Shown here piece by piece: positions 16,880-26,511 of a stretch of DNA of 58,948 nt. Origin of the DNA: Candidatus Aegiribacteria sp. (GTDB taxonomy: Bacteria > Fermentibacterota > Fermentibacteria > Fermentibacterales > JCC-6). The position numbers and the translations under genes are program-made. The first letter of the stretch is position 1. Each line of letters begins with the position of its first letter. The notes beneath the pieces were generated by a model that was not told the DNA's origin, did not search any database, and worked only from the letters and a program-made list of their open reading frames with translations. Location: the NCBI GenBank assembly GCA_021108435.1, contig JAIOQY010000030.1, forward strand, positions 1 through 58,948. The letters are read 5' to 3'.

Positions 16880-17625
16880 AAGCTCCTGAGCATACTGTTA
16901 AATCTCTTCTTTCCGTATTCACTCAATTCTGGCGGACTGACAGCGCTTATTTACTTCTGAAGAATACCAGGACTGCCGGGATTGCAATGATTGCTTCTGT
17001 AATAATAATTTCTGCATCCGGGTACGTTCCAACACTGCTCATCAACTGGGACGAGGTGCAGGAAGAATGGACTGATGAGAGGAAACCTGAGCTGATAGGA
17101 CAGGAATACTCTCCAGCACAGGCAGACAGTGTTATTTCGGGTGAGCTTTATGAAATACGGGGAATGATGGAAAGTCTCCCGCTTGCACGGCTTATTGAAA
17201 GAGGATTGATAGCTGTCATCGGTGCCCTGGCAGCGTTTGGAATAGTGTTCGCGATAGAGTCCAGGAAGGTTGGTAGAATTGGGGATTTTATAACATCTGC
17301 GATGCTGTCTCAGGCGGCATACATGCTTACCGGTGTACTGCTGGTTGTTATTGTCGTATTGTTTTCAATCCCTCCAACTATAAGGCTGAACCTTGCAGTG
17401 TTTATTCCGGTTGATACTCTTTCTCCAACAAGGATTCACGTTTTTCTGTACACATTTCTGAGCAATATTGACATCCCTTCAATTGCCGCGCTTCTTCTTT
17501 GGGGAAGGGGACTTTCAGCTATTCTAGGACGGAGGCGTTCATGGGGAATCCGGCTTTGCTTTTCTGTATATATAATTGGAGTTATGCTAATTTCTCTTCC
17601 GGTGATGTTCGCACCGGCAGCTTAA
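16876..17625 (+). CDS. Yip1-like integral membrane protein, apparent ATA start
   Basis: About 249 residues with roughly five hydrophobic segments, beginning with GIAMIASVIIISASGYVP. The N-terminal SLLSVFTQFWR stretch and overall layout resemble Yip1-domain proteins; function unknown. No ATG, GTG or TTG lies in frame between the upstream stop (16858-16860) and Met-38 at 16987. An AAGGAGGG Shine-Dalgarno (16864-16871) stands 4-5 bases from ATA at 16876, which overlaps the glgA stop as ATAA, mirroring the ATGA joints of neighbouring genes. Conventional calling would start at 16987 and lose 37 residues. Confidence 0.65.
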   Translation: MKAPEHTVKSLLSVFTQFWRTDSAYLLLKNTRTAGIAMIASVIIISASGYVPTLLINWDEVQEEWTDERKPELIGQEYSPAQADSVISGELYEIRGMMESLPLARLIERGLIAVIGALAAFGIVFAIESRKVGRIGDFITSAMLSQAAYMLTGVLLVVIVVLFSIPPTIRLNLAVFIPVDTLSPTRIHVFLYTFLSNIDIPSIAALLLWGRGLSAILGRRRSWGIRLCFSVYIIGVMLISLPVMFAPAA

Positions 17626-17646
17626 AAGGAAAGGAGTGTTGAGCAA

Positions 17647-18942
17647 ATGAGAAAAGTCTCAATATTTCTGCTCTTAATGGTCTCAGTGCTGTTCGGACAG
17701 GATGATTCGCTTGTTTTGGACCTTTCCGGCTGGGTTCAGCTTGCTTTTGAGAATTCTCCTGATCTGGACAGGTCATCAGCGGATCTATTTTCTGCGGATG
17801 CAGCAGTATCCTCCTCAAAATCATTTCTTTGGCCCTCACTCACATTCAATTCTTCGGCAGGGCATTCATGGAGTTCAACACCTGATATGGCCGGAGGCTA
17901 TACTGATATGGACAACTCCTCCTGGTCATTATCAGCCGGTCTCTCCCAGGAGATTCTGGCGAGCGGAGGCAGCAGCTGGCTTCGACTGTCCGGAAGCAGG
18001 CATGCCAGAGAAGCGTCCAGATTTGATCTTGACCAGGCCAGACTGGATCTGACCATGGATGTGATAGAAGCTTATTATGGTGTGATAGAATCCATCGGGC
18101 TCTGCGCTACAGCTGAGAAAGCTCTTGATAGAACCAATGAACAGATGCGAAGGATTCAGTCTCTGTATGATCTTGGAGCCGCAACGAATCTTGAATTAAT
18201 ACAGACTGAGGTTCAACAGAGCCGTGACAGTCTTACACTGCTTCAGAGAAAGCAGGCAGTGGCGAATGCCTATGCCCTTCTGCATCAGACAGTAGGACTC
18301 GTAGGTTCTAACACCTCGGTCAATACAGCTGCGGTTCTTCGACCGATATCAGTTAGATCAGCAATCAACATTGATATTAATCTGTCCAGGAACATTTCGC
18401 TTGCAGCTGCAAGAGAAAGACTTATTGAAGTAGAGCTTTCACATGAGGCGTACAAGCGGTCATACTGGCCATCGCTGAACGCAAGCGGAAACTGGAGCTG
18501 GAATAATGATGAACTCGATTTTGACGACTTCACCGACAGAGACAGCTGGAGTGTTTCTCTGACACTGAGCTGGACTTTGTTTGATGGTTTCAGCAGAGAA
18601 AGCAGAATTCAGTCATCCAGAGCTTCCGTTCTAAGGCAGCAGGCATCATTTGAATTACTTGACAATTCGCTCAGAACTGCTGTATTGACTCGGCAGAACG
18701 ATTTGATCAGTTCTATTGAAACCTGGCAGTTGTCTCTGGAACTTCTGAATCAGGCAGAAGAACAACTCCGGCTTTCGATGATGAGTTATGACCTGGGCAG
18801 TCTTTCCCTTCTGGATCTGCTTGATGCTCAGTCAGGAGTATCTGATGCTGAAGCTACTGTTGAATCGGCAATAGCGACAAGTCTTATCGCTGAAGCCAGG
18901 CTTTTCGTTCTTCTTGGACAGGCACCAAGAACAGGAGAATAA
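17647..18942 (+). CDS. TolC-family outer-membrane efflux protein
   Basis: A 431-residue protein with a Sec signal (MRKVSIFLLLMVSVLFGQ) and the internally duplicated TolC/OEP architecture. The first repeat has QARLDLTMDVIEAYYGVIES and SLYDLGAATNLELIQTEVQ; the second has LSWTLFDGFSRESR and MSYDLGSLSLLDLLDAQ. It would form a trimeric exit duct in the outer membrane. No inner-membrane pump or adaptor gene is adjacent, so its partner is elsewhere. A Shine-Dalgarno (AAAGGAG) precedes the ATG by 10 bases. Confidence 0.88.
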   Translation: MRKVSIFLLLMVSVLFGQDDSLVLDLSGWVQLAFENSPDLDRSSADLFSADAAVSSSKSFLWPSLTFNSSAGHSWSSTPDMAGGYTDMDNSSWSLSAGLSQEILASGGSSWLRLSGSRHAREASRFDLDQARLDLTMDVIEAYYGVIESIGLCATAEKALDRTNEQMRRIQSLYDLGAATNLELIQTEVQQSRDSLTLLQRKQAVANAYALLHQTVGLVGSNTSVNTAAVLRPISVRSAINIDINLSRNISLAAARERLIEVELSHEAYKRSYWPSLNASGNWSWNNDELDFDDFTDRDSWSVSLTLSWTLFDGFSRESRIQSSRASVLRQQASFELLDNSLRTAVLTRQNDLISSIETWQLSLELLNQAEEQLRLSMMSYDLGSLSLLDLLDAQSGVSDAEATVESAIATSLIAEARLFVLLGQAPRTGE

Positions 18943-19012
18943 AATAAACGGAATCAAATACGGGGTTTACGTAGTTCTTAATAAGGGTATCAACTGAAGA
19001 GAGGGGCTCAAG

Positions 19013-22000
19013 ATAACGAAAAGTTTGATTCCGATGCTTGTTCTTGTTCTGGCAGGCTGCCTGTCTGCGGGTAACAAATGGCAATTACACGGCGTAAATT
19101 TTTCGTATACACGCTCCGGTACATTTGAAAGAGTCACGATGTTTCCGGTAGTCTGGGATATTCGGAGCACAGGACATGTATACCGCGAATATCTTGATGC
19201 GTACAGTCTTCCACACGGAGAAGATCCCGTTCTTTCCCTCCTCGCGGAGGCTCAGCAGAGTGGTTTCAATACCGCAATTATCAGATCCGAACTATGGTAT
19301 CAGGAGGTTCCTGAACCATACGGGACCGGTAACGGTCTTTTTGCCGAGACTGCAAACGCCATTCGAGAAACGGGTATGAACGTCATCGTTGGAGGCTTCT
19401 GGACAAATTTCTGGAAGACCGAACATAATGATGCTGTTGTGGATTATCTCTATGAATATGTTCACCAGACTGCGCTGATGTACGATGGTGATGTAATCGG
19501 AGTATTTGGGTTTGATGAACCTGCAGTGAAATATCTTGAAAATCCTGATGATGAATATCGATGGCTGGGAATGGTTATTGATTATTCCACTGAGTGCAGA
19601 GAACGAATTGGTCTTCCTTTTACATCTTTCATTTCAAAACACGGTGATAACTATTCTGGTACCTGGGTGCCCTACAGCGATACAACAAGTGTTCTGAACA
19701 GGTTTTCAAGATTTCTGGATATGGTTACTCTCAACATGTATCCGGTTAAGAATAACGATCGCAGGACCAGGACTATTGAGATGAACACCGACAGCATACT
19801 ATTTTGTGGCGCAACGAATCTCCTCCCTTCACCGTCGCCCTATTATGAGGTATTCTGTGATCAGGACGAGTTCTACACTGTGAACAGTGCTGGCGGAAGA
19901 TCCAGCTTTTGCGTCTATGAATTTACCTGGAGAAATGATTTTGAGTATCTTGAAATAGAACTTTCACGGGAAATCAATCTTCCTTTTGTACCAACTGATG
20001 TAGCTTCCAGCGATTTCAGAGCATCCGATACAGGTATAAGGGCTGGAGGAAATCATAATGTCAACGGCGCTGTAGTGCTGTGGGACAGCCTTTCTTCACC
20101 AGGTGGAGCAGTAATGGCTGTCTATTTTGACGGAACTGATCTTGTGCTCTCTCCATTGCCTGATTTTCAGGGATCTGAGACTGCAAAGCCACTGGCTTAC
20201 TGTATTGGTGAAACAGGCTATCGTGGGAGTGGAGGAGTATTTGACGGTGTAATCGGTAGAAGTAACACCGCAATTCTGGGAGTTTATGTTGATGATAACA
20301 ATGAAATTATCATCAATGTTTTCTCCAGAGGAGGTGAGTGGGGGAAATTCCAGCTGGATACCCGTAACCCTCTTCAAATACCCGAATTTACTCCCGATGA
20401 GGTTGTATGGGGAAGATTCTGGGGAGAATCGGAAATTGAAAACTGGCTGAACAATAATGACTGTGGATTCGTACTGCTCAGGGAGAACGGACAATACATC
20501 ACCGTCAGGCCATCAAACGATGAAGAGAGCTGGATACTCATTCCTGAAAGCGGGGCATACTATGAGAACCTGTTCGGATCGAATTATGAACCGGTTTCCA
20601 TATTCATCACCCGTGAGGACGCGAGTGAACCGCAGTGGTCTTCCGGAATAGACTTCATATCAGCGGTCTTTGAAGACAGATTTGTACGATCGCGAAGCAT
20701 AGAAGGCACAGCATCGCTCGATTCCCTGACAGATCTGGTGATTCAAGGTGATTATACGGATATCATTGCTGCATCAGCTTACCACCCGGATAAACGATAC
20801 GGAGATGTACTGCTCTGCATTACCGATGCTGGAATCCTGGAATCAAGCCATTCTATCCAGAGCTCTGTGCAAGCGGAACTTATTGAGTTGAAGGAAGTGC
20901 GTTATGCATCAGGTCAGGAGATCTATTCCGGAGCCAGGGTACTTAATACAAGAAGACCGATTCGAGCTGGTATTCTGCTTGATTCTTCCGGTATCTGTTT
21001 TATAGGCTCCGAACTGTACTGGGATTATTACGATGATGTGAGATTCGATGTTTTCTCGATATGTTTTGAGACTGCTATGGATAATGGTGTGAGATCAACA
21101 GATATCGACAACTGCGTTTTTGCGAATATTCAGTCTTATGGCAGGCATGCTTTTGGACTCCCAAGCTACTGCGCCCCACAGGATACTATGCTGTATATGG
21201 TTACACTTCCCCTGATAAAAGGGTGTAGAGGGCTGGTTTTTTACGCAATGGATTTAGCTCTGAAATCCGGAAATCTCAAAAGCGATGGTTCTCTGAGATA
21301 TCCGAATCTGCTGCAGAACTGGGGCCCAAGCAGGGATCATGGGAACATTGATCTGGTCGGAAGAATTCATGAATCAGTCGCTATTCTGACCGGTAATCAG
21401 CCGGGTGGGGGACCGAATTATCTTGAAGCTCTTATAAATGAACAATACGTAGCTCTTTCTGACGAGATAGCGGTGAATTGCGAACTTGAAGCAGAGGGGT
21501 ACGTGCCTCAACCGCAGAACAGCACTCTGAACTTCCTGGTGCTTGAGAAAAGCGATAATGGAAGAATTCTGCTTCTTGCATCCAATGATTCGCACTATCC
21601 GGTTTCCGCAGGTCAGGCTATCTGTCTGCCTGGTCGATTCGCGGAAGACTATTTAATTCATACAAACGGGGGTTTTTCTCCAATATCTGAAACTGCAAGA
21701 CGCCTGGGATCCGTATCTTCAAGAACATTCAGTAATAACCGGAGCGATATCGGGCTTGTTCTTGACATGAGTGGCATGCCCCCTGTATCTGTATCTCTTC
21801 TGGAACTTGAGCCGACTTTTGAGGGTGGGTACCCAGGGGGAAGTACATTTCTGGAGGTTCAATTCTCGGGTGGAGGTTCAGTGAATCTCAGATTTAAAGT
21901 GACTGGAACTGATCGGAGTATGTTGTCTTTGTACGATCTTGCCGGCAGAAGAATAGAGACAATCTGGGCCGGTGGCAGTTTTCCAGATGTAATGGAAATT

Positions 22001-22096
22001 ACTCTGAACCCCGCCCAAAGACCTTCCGGACTTTACTTCGCAGTTCTGGAATCACAACATCACTTCATATCCAGAAAAGTCATGATGTTTCCATAG
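19013..22096 (+). CDS. Large secreted lipoprotein, TIM-barrel-like, with C-terminal sorting domain; apparent ATA start
   Basis: About 1027 residues. The N-terminus reads (M)TKSLIPMLVLVLAGC, a lipoprotein signal with lipobox LAGC. Residues about 35-250 resemble a glycoside-hydrolase-like (beta/alpha)8 fold (GFNTAIIRSELWY, MNVIVGGFW, VIGVFGFDEPA), but I cannot assign a GH family. The last ~70 residues form a T9SS type-A-like sorting domain (MLSLYDLAGRRIE and PSGLYFAVL). The only start correctly placed behind the Shine-Dalgarno GAGGGG (19001-19006) is ATA at 19013. TTG at 19025 would be 18 bases away and would drop the charged signal n-region. Confidence 0.7.
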   Translation: MTKSLIPMLVLVLAGCLSAGNKWQLHGVNFSYTRSGTFERVTMFPVVWDIRSTGHVYREYLDAYSLPHGEDPVLSLLAEAQQSGFNTAIIRSELWYQEVPEPYGTGNGLFAETANAIRETGMNVIVGGFWTNFWKTEHNDAVVDYLYEYVHQTALMYDGDVIGVFGFDEPAVKYLENPDDEYRWLGMVIDYSTECRERIGLPFTSFISKHGDNYSGTWVPYSDTTSVLNRFSRFLDMVTLNMYPVKNNDRRTRTIEMNTDSILFCGATNLLPSPSPYYEVFCDQDEFYTVNSAGGRSSFCVYEFTWRNDFEYLEIELSREINLPFVPTDVASSDFRASDTGIRAGGNHNVNGAVVLWDSLSSPGGAVMAVYFDGTDLVLSPLPDFQGSETAKPLAYCIGETGYRGSGGVFDGVIGRSNTAILGVYVDDNNEIIINVFSRGGEWGKFQLDTRNPLQIPEFTPDEVVWGRFWGESEIENWLNNNDCGFVLLRENGQYITVRPSNDEESWILIPESGAYYENLFGSNYEPVSIFITREDASEPQWSSGIDFISAVFEDRFVRSRSIEGTASLDSLTDLVIQGDYTDIIAASAYHPDKRYGDVLLCITDAGILESSHSIQSSVQAELIELKEVRYASGQEIYSGARVLNTRRPIRAGILLDSSGICFIGSELYWDYYDDVRFDVFSICFETAMDNGVRSTDIDNCVFANIQSYGRHAFGLPSYCAPQDTMLYMVTLPLIKGCRGLVFYAMDLALKSGNLKSDGSLRYPNLLQNWGPSRDHGNIDLVGRIHESVAILTGNQPGGGPNYLEALINEQYVALSDEIAVNCELEAEGYVPQPQNSTLNFLVLEKSDNGRILLLASNDSHYPVSAGQAICLPGRFAEDYLIHTNGGFSPISETARRLGSVSSRTFSNNRSDIGLVLDMSGMPPVSVSLLELEPTFEGGYPGGSTFLEVQFSGGGSVNLRFKVTGTDRSMLSLYDLAGRRIETIWAGGSFPDVMEITLNPAQRPSGLYFAVLESQHHFISRKVMMFP

Positions 22097-22180
22097 AATA
22101 TTCAGGGCTTGCTTTTGGCTCTGATTATTATGATAAAAGAAATTCCGAAAGCTATCTATCAATTTCGCTAGGAGGAATGA

Positions 22181-23110
22181 ATGGGCAGACTTGCATTTCT
22201 ATTTCCAGGTCAGGCTTCACAGAGCGTTGGTATGGATTCCTATCTGAGGGAATATCCCGATGCTGTTGATTTTCTGAACAGAATCAATGAAATGACTGGT
22301 GTTCTAGGTTTAAGTGACATCATATCTAACGGTCCTTCTGAAATTCTGACTCGAACCGATAATGTTCAGCCTGCTATTACAATGATCAGTATCTCCATCA
22401 TGAATGTACTGGTGGCTGCGGGAGTCAAACCTGAGGGAACCGCTGGTCACAGCCTTGGGGAGTATTCGGCTCTTGTGACAGCAGGAGTCCTTCTCCCCGG
22501 AATTGCTGCGAAACTCACCCGTATCAGAGGCGAGCTTATGCAGCAGTGTGCCAACAGGCACCCCGGAGGAATGCTCGCTCTCATCGGCATCGAACTGGAT
22601 GTTGCCAGGAAATGTGTTGAGGAAGCATCCTCGATTGGACCTGTCGGAATTGCGAATGTGAATGCCGACGGGCAGGTTGTCATTTCCGGCGCGAATGATG
22701 CGCTGGAAAAAGCTGGAAAACTGTGCAAGGCAGCCGGGGCCCGTCGAGTAATACCCTTGAAAGTATCGGGAGCATGGCACTCACCATTAATGAAGGATGC
22801 CGCTAAAGGGCTTGAATGCGCTCTGGATGATGCCGGATTCTACGAACCTGAAATCCCGGTTGTAGCAAATGTAACCGCTGCTCTTATAAAGAGCGGGGAC
22901 GAGGCCAAACAGCTGCTCAAGGAGCAGGTTACTTCACCGGTTCTCTGGGCTGATTCCATAAAGAAGATGCAGAGCAATGGTTTCGATACTTTCATTGAGG
23001 TCGGTCCGGGGCAGGTTCTCCAGGGACTTCTCAAACGAGTAGAAGGTGTAACTATATATGGCACTCACGATAAAGAAGCTCTGGACAAGACTCTATCTGA
23101 GTTTACATGA
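22181..23110 (+). CDS. fabD: Malonyl-CoA:ACP transacylase
   Basis: A 309-residue FabD, which loads malonyl groups onto acyl carrier protein for fatty acid synthesis. It starts LAFLFPGQASQSVGM, has the nucleophile elbow GHSLGEYSAL, the Q/R region KLTRIRGELMQ and the catalytic histidine in SGAWHSPLM. The Shine-Dalgarno AGGAGG is 3-4 bases from the ATG. It is isolated from other fab genes here. Confidence 0.94.
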   Translation: MGRLAFLFPGQASQSVGMDSYLREYPDAVDFLNRINEMTGVLGLSDIISNGPSEILTRTDNVQPAITMISISIMNVLVAAGVKPEGTAGHSLGEYSALVTAGVLLPGIAAKLTRIRGELMQQCANRHPGGMLALIGIELDVARKCVEEASSIGPVGIANVNADGQVVISGANDALEKAGKLCKAAGARRVIPLKVSGAWHSPLMKDAAKGLECALDDAGFYEPEIPVVANVTAALIKSGDEAKQLLKEQVTSPVLWADSIKKMQSNGFDTFIEVGPGQVLQGLLKRVEGVTIYGTHDKEALDKTLSEFT

Positions 23111-23169
23111 ATTCAACTGACTTATTGATCTTTCGCTGACTGTTGCGGGATGACTGCGAAAGAATCAGT

Positions 23170-24489
23170 TCAAATCATATTCTGTAACTGCTTTACCAAT
23201 TTATTATGCGCTTCGAAGGCAAGATGAGGTACTTCCCTTATTGGAACCCATTTCACTGCTGAAGCATCATCACCCGGTTTTGCCGTACCTTTCCAACCAA
23301 TTACTTCGAATGCGACAAGCAGAATTCCACCGTAAGCTGTAATATCTGTTTCCAGCCCGAAAAGGCGGCTGTCCGTCAGTTCAAGACTGGTTTCTTCCAT
23401 CAGTTCCCGCAATCCGCATTCAAGAGGAGTCTCACCGGTTTCAAGAAATCCGCCGGGGAGAGACAGCATATCCTTCTTTGGTGGTACAGCTCTCTTTACC
23501 AGCAGAATGCGATCTTCATCGTGGACAATCAGAGCGACTGCGGGTAATGGGTTCCTGTAATGAATGTATCCGCAGAATCCGCAATGTAGATGCCCATTTT
23601 CTCCAGGTGACTGCTGAAGGGGAGAGCCGCACTCTCCGCAGAAAGCTGGAGGAAGGTAGAAGGAATTTCCATCCGTTTTTGAAGGCAGCGGACCAGCCTC
23701 AGGAAAATGCCCCGGAATATTACCGCTCCTTCGCCTGAAGTTTCTGGCAATCACCCGTCTGACAAACAATCTTGCTTCATGAACGGCATCTTCAATGGGA
23801 AATCCCAAAGCCAGTAGAGCCGCGCATGAAGTTGCCAGAGTACAACCGGTTCCGTGAATGTTATCCGGCGTAATCCTGCTTCCTCTGAACCAGATATTTT
23901 TCTTACCGCTGATAAGAACATCTTCAGGTTCTCCCTTGATGTGTCCCCCTTTAACCAGAACTGCTTTTGCTCCCATCCGGAGGAGTGTTTCCCCGGCTTT
24001 CTCCATGTCCTGCTTGTTTCTGATCGTGATGCCTGTAAGGATTTCTGCTTCATCAAGATTTGGTGTGCATAGAGTTGATAACGGTATAAGCCTGTATTTC
24101 AGTGCCTCAAGAAGCCTGCTGTCCGCAAGAGAGTATCCACCGCCTGCTGTCAGAACGGGATCGAGTATGTAAGTAACATTCCGCAGATCGCTGTTGAGAG
24201 TTTCTGATAGGACTGAGGCATTCTCCGCAGTTCCGAACATTCCTGATTTAACTGCGCTGACGGGTCCATCAGTACATATTGCTCTTATCTGGGCTGCTAC
24301 TGTATCTGAAGGAATTGCTTCCCAGGAAAGAACGTTTCCACTGTTCTGGACTGTCAAGGCTGTTACAACCGGGCATCCGTGGATACCCATTACAGCAGCT
24401 GTCTTCAGATCTGCTCCTAATCCGGCACCACCGCTTGGATCGGTTCCTCCGGCAAGAAGCAGTACAGGGCGAATATCTTCAGATTTCAT
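23170..24489 (-). CDS. ThiD kinase fused to zinc-ribbon Nudix hydrolase
   Basis: A 439-residue two-domain protein. Residues about 8-258 are ThiD, the HMP/HMP-phosphate kinase of thiamine synthesis: LLLAGGTDPSGGAGLGADLK, LDPVLTAGGG and HGTGCTLATSCAALLA. A linker leads to a four-cysteine zinc ribbon (FCGECGS...HCGFCGYIHYRNP) and a Nudix domain with box GGFLETGETPLECGLRELME, then ET. The Nudix substrate is unknown; a link to thiamine-precursor clean-up is only inference. The start at 24489 is preferred over 24513 because GGAGG lies 6 bases before it. No TPP riboswitch is seen upstream. Confidence 0.87.
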   Translation of the reverse strand: MKSEDIRPVLLLAGGTDPSGGAGLGADLKTAAVMGIHGCPVVTALTVQNSGNVLSWEAIPSDTVAAQIRAICTDGPVSAVKSGMFGTAENASVLSETLNSDLRNVTYILDPVLTAGGGYSLADSRLLEALKYRLIPLSTLCTPNLDEAEILTGITIRNKQDMEKAGETLLRMGAKAVLVKGGHIKGEPEDVLISGKKNIWFRGSRITPDNIHGTGCTLATSCAALLALGFPIEDAVHEARLFVRRVIARNFRRRSGNIPGHFPEAGPLPSKTDGNSFYLPPAFCGECGSPLQQSPGENGHLHCGFCGYIHYRNPLPAVALIVHDEDRILLVKRAVPPKKDMLSLPGGFLETGETPLECGLRELMEETSLELTDSRLFGLETDITAYGGILLVAFEVIGWKGTAKPGDDASAVKWVPIREVPHLAFEAHNKLVKQLQNMI

Positions 24490-24680
24490 TATATCCTCCA
24501 CTCTAGCCCGCAAGATGTAATGGAATTATGCTTACGGTTATAAGTAGAACTATACATGCTGACATGCATATTTCCGAGTGCTCCTATTCACCATCCTATC
24601 GTAGGGTGGAGTAGTTGGATTAATTGCCGGTTGCACAGATTACTGTTTATCGGTAATGCGTAAGAAGGTGGTAACGAACA
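24490..24680. other. Divergent intergenic region between thiD-Nudix and tamA-like gene
   Basis: No ORF is supported in these 191 bases. An 8-bp hairpin with a 3-base loop (24591-24609, CCATCCTA and TAGGGTGG, one G-T pair) lies in the middle but is not followed by a T-run. Promoters for both flanking genes should lie here; I could not pick convincing boxes. Confidence 0.4.
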
Positions 24681-26486
24681 GTGCATCTGAACATGAGAAC
24701 CGCACTTGGCGGGATACTGCTGTTTCTCTTACCCTCAACTTTACAGGCCTCCTTTGTTGAGCCTGAAGTAGATTCCATCACTGTCTCAGGAGATATTCCT
24801 GTATCTCAGAGCAAACTTCTTCACGGAACAGGACTTAAGCCAGGATCTTCTCTTTTAAGCATTACTCCAATTGAAGTGCAGAGCGGCATAGTCTCGAATC
24901 TTACGGCTCTCGGATACCTTTCACCAGCCGTTGACGTACAATGGCCCCTCTGGAATGATGAAACGGCAATAGTAAGAGTATCAGTAGATACAGGAATGAG
25001 AAGCCTGCTATCCGGTCTTGTCTTTAAAGGCATTACAATCTTCTCCGCTGATTCTCTCGCAAATCTGTATCCCGGAGGCACAGGTGAACCGGTAACGCCT
25101 TCTGACACTCTTGCTTTCCGGAATGCCGTACTGAAAAGCTACAATGAAAGAGGTTATATAAATGCATTATTACATATCAACATGCTGAGCCTTAGTGAAA
25201 TCGAGGGTCGGACCGGAGCAAACACGGGTTACAGAGCAATTGAATGTGTAGTTGATGAAAATAGCCAGGTTTTTCTTGGGAGTATAACCGTGACGGGGCT
25301 GGAGACAGTCCGTGAAAAGGTAATAACCAGAGAATTGATGATATCACCCGGTGATTCTCTTAACATGGAATTATTGCGCCAGTCTATAAGTATGATTTAT
25401 CAGCTTGGCCTGTTTCAGGATGTTCGCTTTTCCTATAATGATTGTCCGGATGACAGCAGTATTGTAGATCTTGTTGTTTCAGTGACTGAAAGCAGGTATC
25501 ACAGAATCGATCTTGGTACGGGTTATGTATCTCCGTCAGCCGTATTTGGCAGTATCAAATGGCTTCATCCCAACATCATGGGGAATAATCAGAGGCTTAC
25601 AATCGGTATTCATTACATGGAGTATTTTGGATCTAAAGAGGGGCGTAAGATTGAACCTGAAATTACATATGAGGAACCCTGGTTTCTTTCGACAAGATGG
25701 AGATGGCAGCTGAAGCTTGGATATCTTAATCTGTCCATACCCGGTCTTTATCAGAGGAGTTACTCGATCACTTCCTCATTTGCGAGGACAATTACAAATC
25801 ACCTGAAATTCACTGCCGGATACAGCCTTGAGTACGAGACATACAGTGACAGCGCGGCAGAGGAGGGTACAACGGAAGCAGTATGGTATACAACTTCCAG
25901 TATTACATCATCGCTGATTCATGATACTCGATCTCCTCTTTTCAATCCCATAAGAGGACACTGGATGATGGTGATGGGTAAACTGTCGGGAAGTTTTCTC
26001 GGCGGCGCTGATTACTACAGGTTCTGTAATGAAGCCAGAAAGTTTATCCCGTTCGGTGATGATTTTGTGTTTGCCATGCGTATGAGATACGGAGTAGCGT
26101 TTCCTTACGGTGATGATATTTCGGTTCCACCGGATGAAAGGTTCTTTATGGGCGGAGGAACAACAGTTCGCGGTTATCCGTTCAATTCGCTTGGTCCTAA
26201 AGATAGTGACGATAATCCCATAGGCGGACGGGTAGAAATTCTGAGCAATTTCGAAGTTAGAGCGAGAATTATTGGCGACTTTGGTTTAGTTCTGTTCACA
26301 GATATTGGCGGTCTCTGGAATTCCCTGGATAATATCAATCTTGAATCAATAGGTTTTGGAGTCGGATTCGGGCTTCGATACAATACTATTTTCGGCCCGA
26401 TAAGGATTGACTATGGTTTTGCTCCTACATGGAGCAACTCTATAAAAAGAGGAAAATTTTACTTTGGTCTCGGTCATGCTTTCTAG
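24681..26486 (+). CDS. TamA/BamA-type outer-membrane protein (Omp85 superfamily)
   Basis: A 601-residue Omp85-family protein with a signal peptide (MRTALGGILLFLLPSTLQA). POTRA-like repeats follow (about 35-265; FLGSITVTGLETVREKVITR and then GLFQDVRFSYN). A C-terminal 16-strand surface-antigen barrel carries the conserved FFMGGGTTVRGYPFNSLGP lid-lock motif and a terminal F. The next gene is TamB-like, so TamA is the better name than BamA. The GTG at 24681 has an AAGGTGG site 9 bases upstream; ATG 24693 is an alternative giving a cleaner signal peptide. Confidence 0.88.
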   Translation: MHLNMRTALGGILLFLLPSTLQASFVEPEVDSITVSGDIPVSQSKLLHGTGLKPGSSLLSITPIEVQSGIVSNLTALGYLSPAVDVQWPLWNDETAIVRVSVDTGMRSLLSGLVFKGITIFSADSLANLYPGGTGEPVTPSDTLAFRNAVLKSYNERGYINALLHINMLSLSEIEGRTGANTGYRAIECVVDENSQVFLGSITVTGLETVREKVITRELMISPGDSLNMELLRQSISMIYQLGLFQDVRFSYNDCPDDSSIVDLVVSVTESRYHRIDLGTGYVSPSAVFGSIKWLHPNIMGNNQRLTIGIHYMEYFGSKEGRKIEPEITYEEPWFLSTRWRWQLKLGYLNLSIPGLYQRSYSITSSFARTITNHLKFTAGYSLEYETYSDSAAEEGTTEAVWYTTSSITSSLIHDTRSPLFNPIRGHWMMVMGKLSGSFLGGADYYRFCNEARKFIPFGDDFVFAMRMRYGVAFPYGDDISVPPDERFFMGGGTTVRGYPFNSLGPKDSDDNPIGGRVEILSNFEVRARIIGDFGLVLFTDIGGLWNSLDNINLESIGFGVGFGLRYNTIFGPIRIDYGFAPTWSNSIKRGKFYFGLGHAF

Positions 26487-26511
26487 GACAGATTCCAGGG
26501 GTTCCGGTAGG

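Noticed and set aside
23128-23160. Hairpin between fabD and thiD-Nudix (CTTTCGC and GCGAAAG) as a terminator
   Set aside because: Only 7 bp of stem with a 19-base loop and no T-run; too weak to annotate.
24490-24680. TPP riboswitch upstream of the thiD fusion
   Set aside because: No CTGAGA or ACCTGATCTGG-type core elements are present on the minus strand.
26464-26511. 16-residue N-terminal extension of the TamB-like protein
   Set aside because: It overlaps the end of the TamA-like gene and adds nothing recognisable before the membrane anchor.
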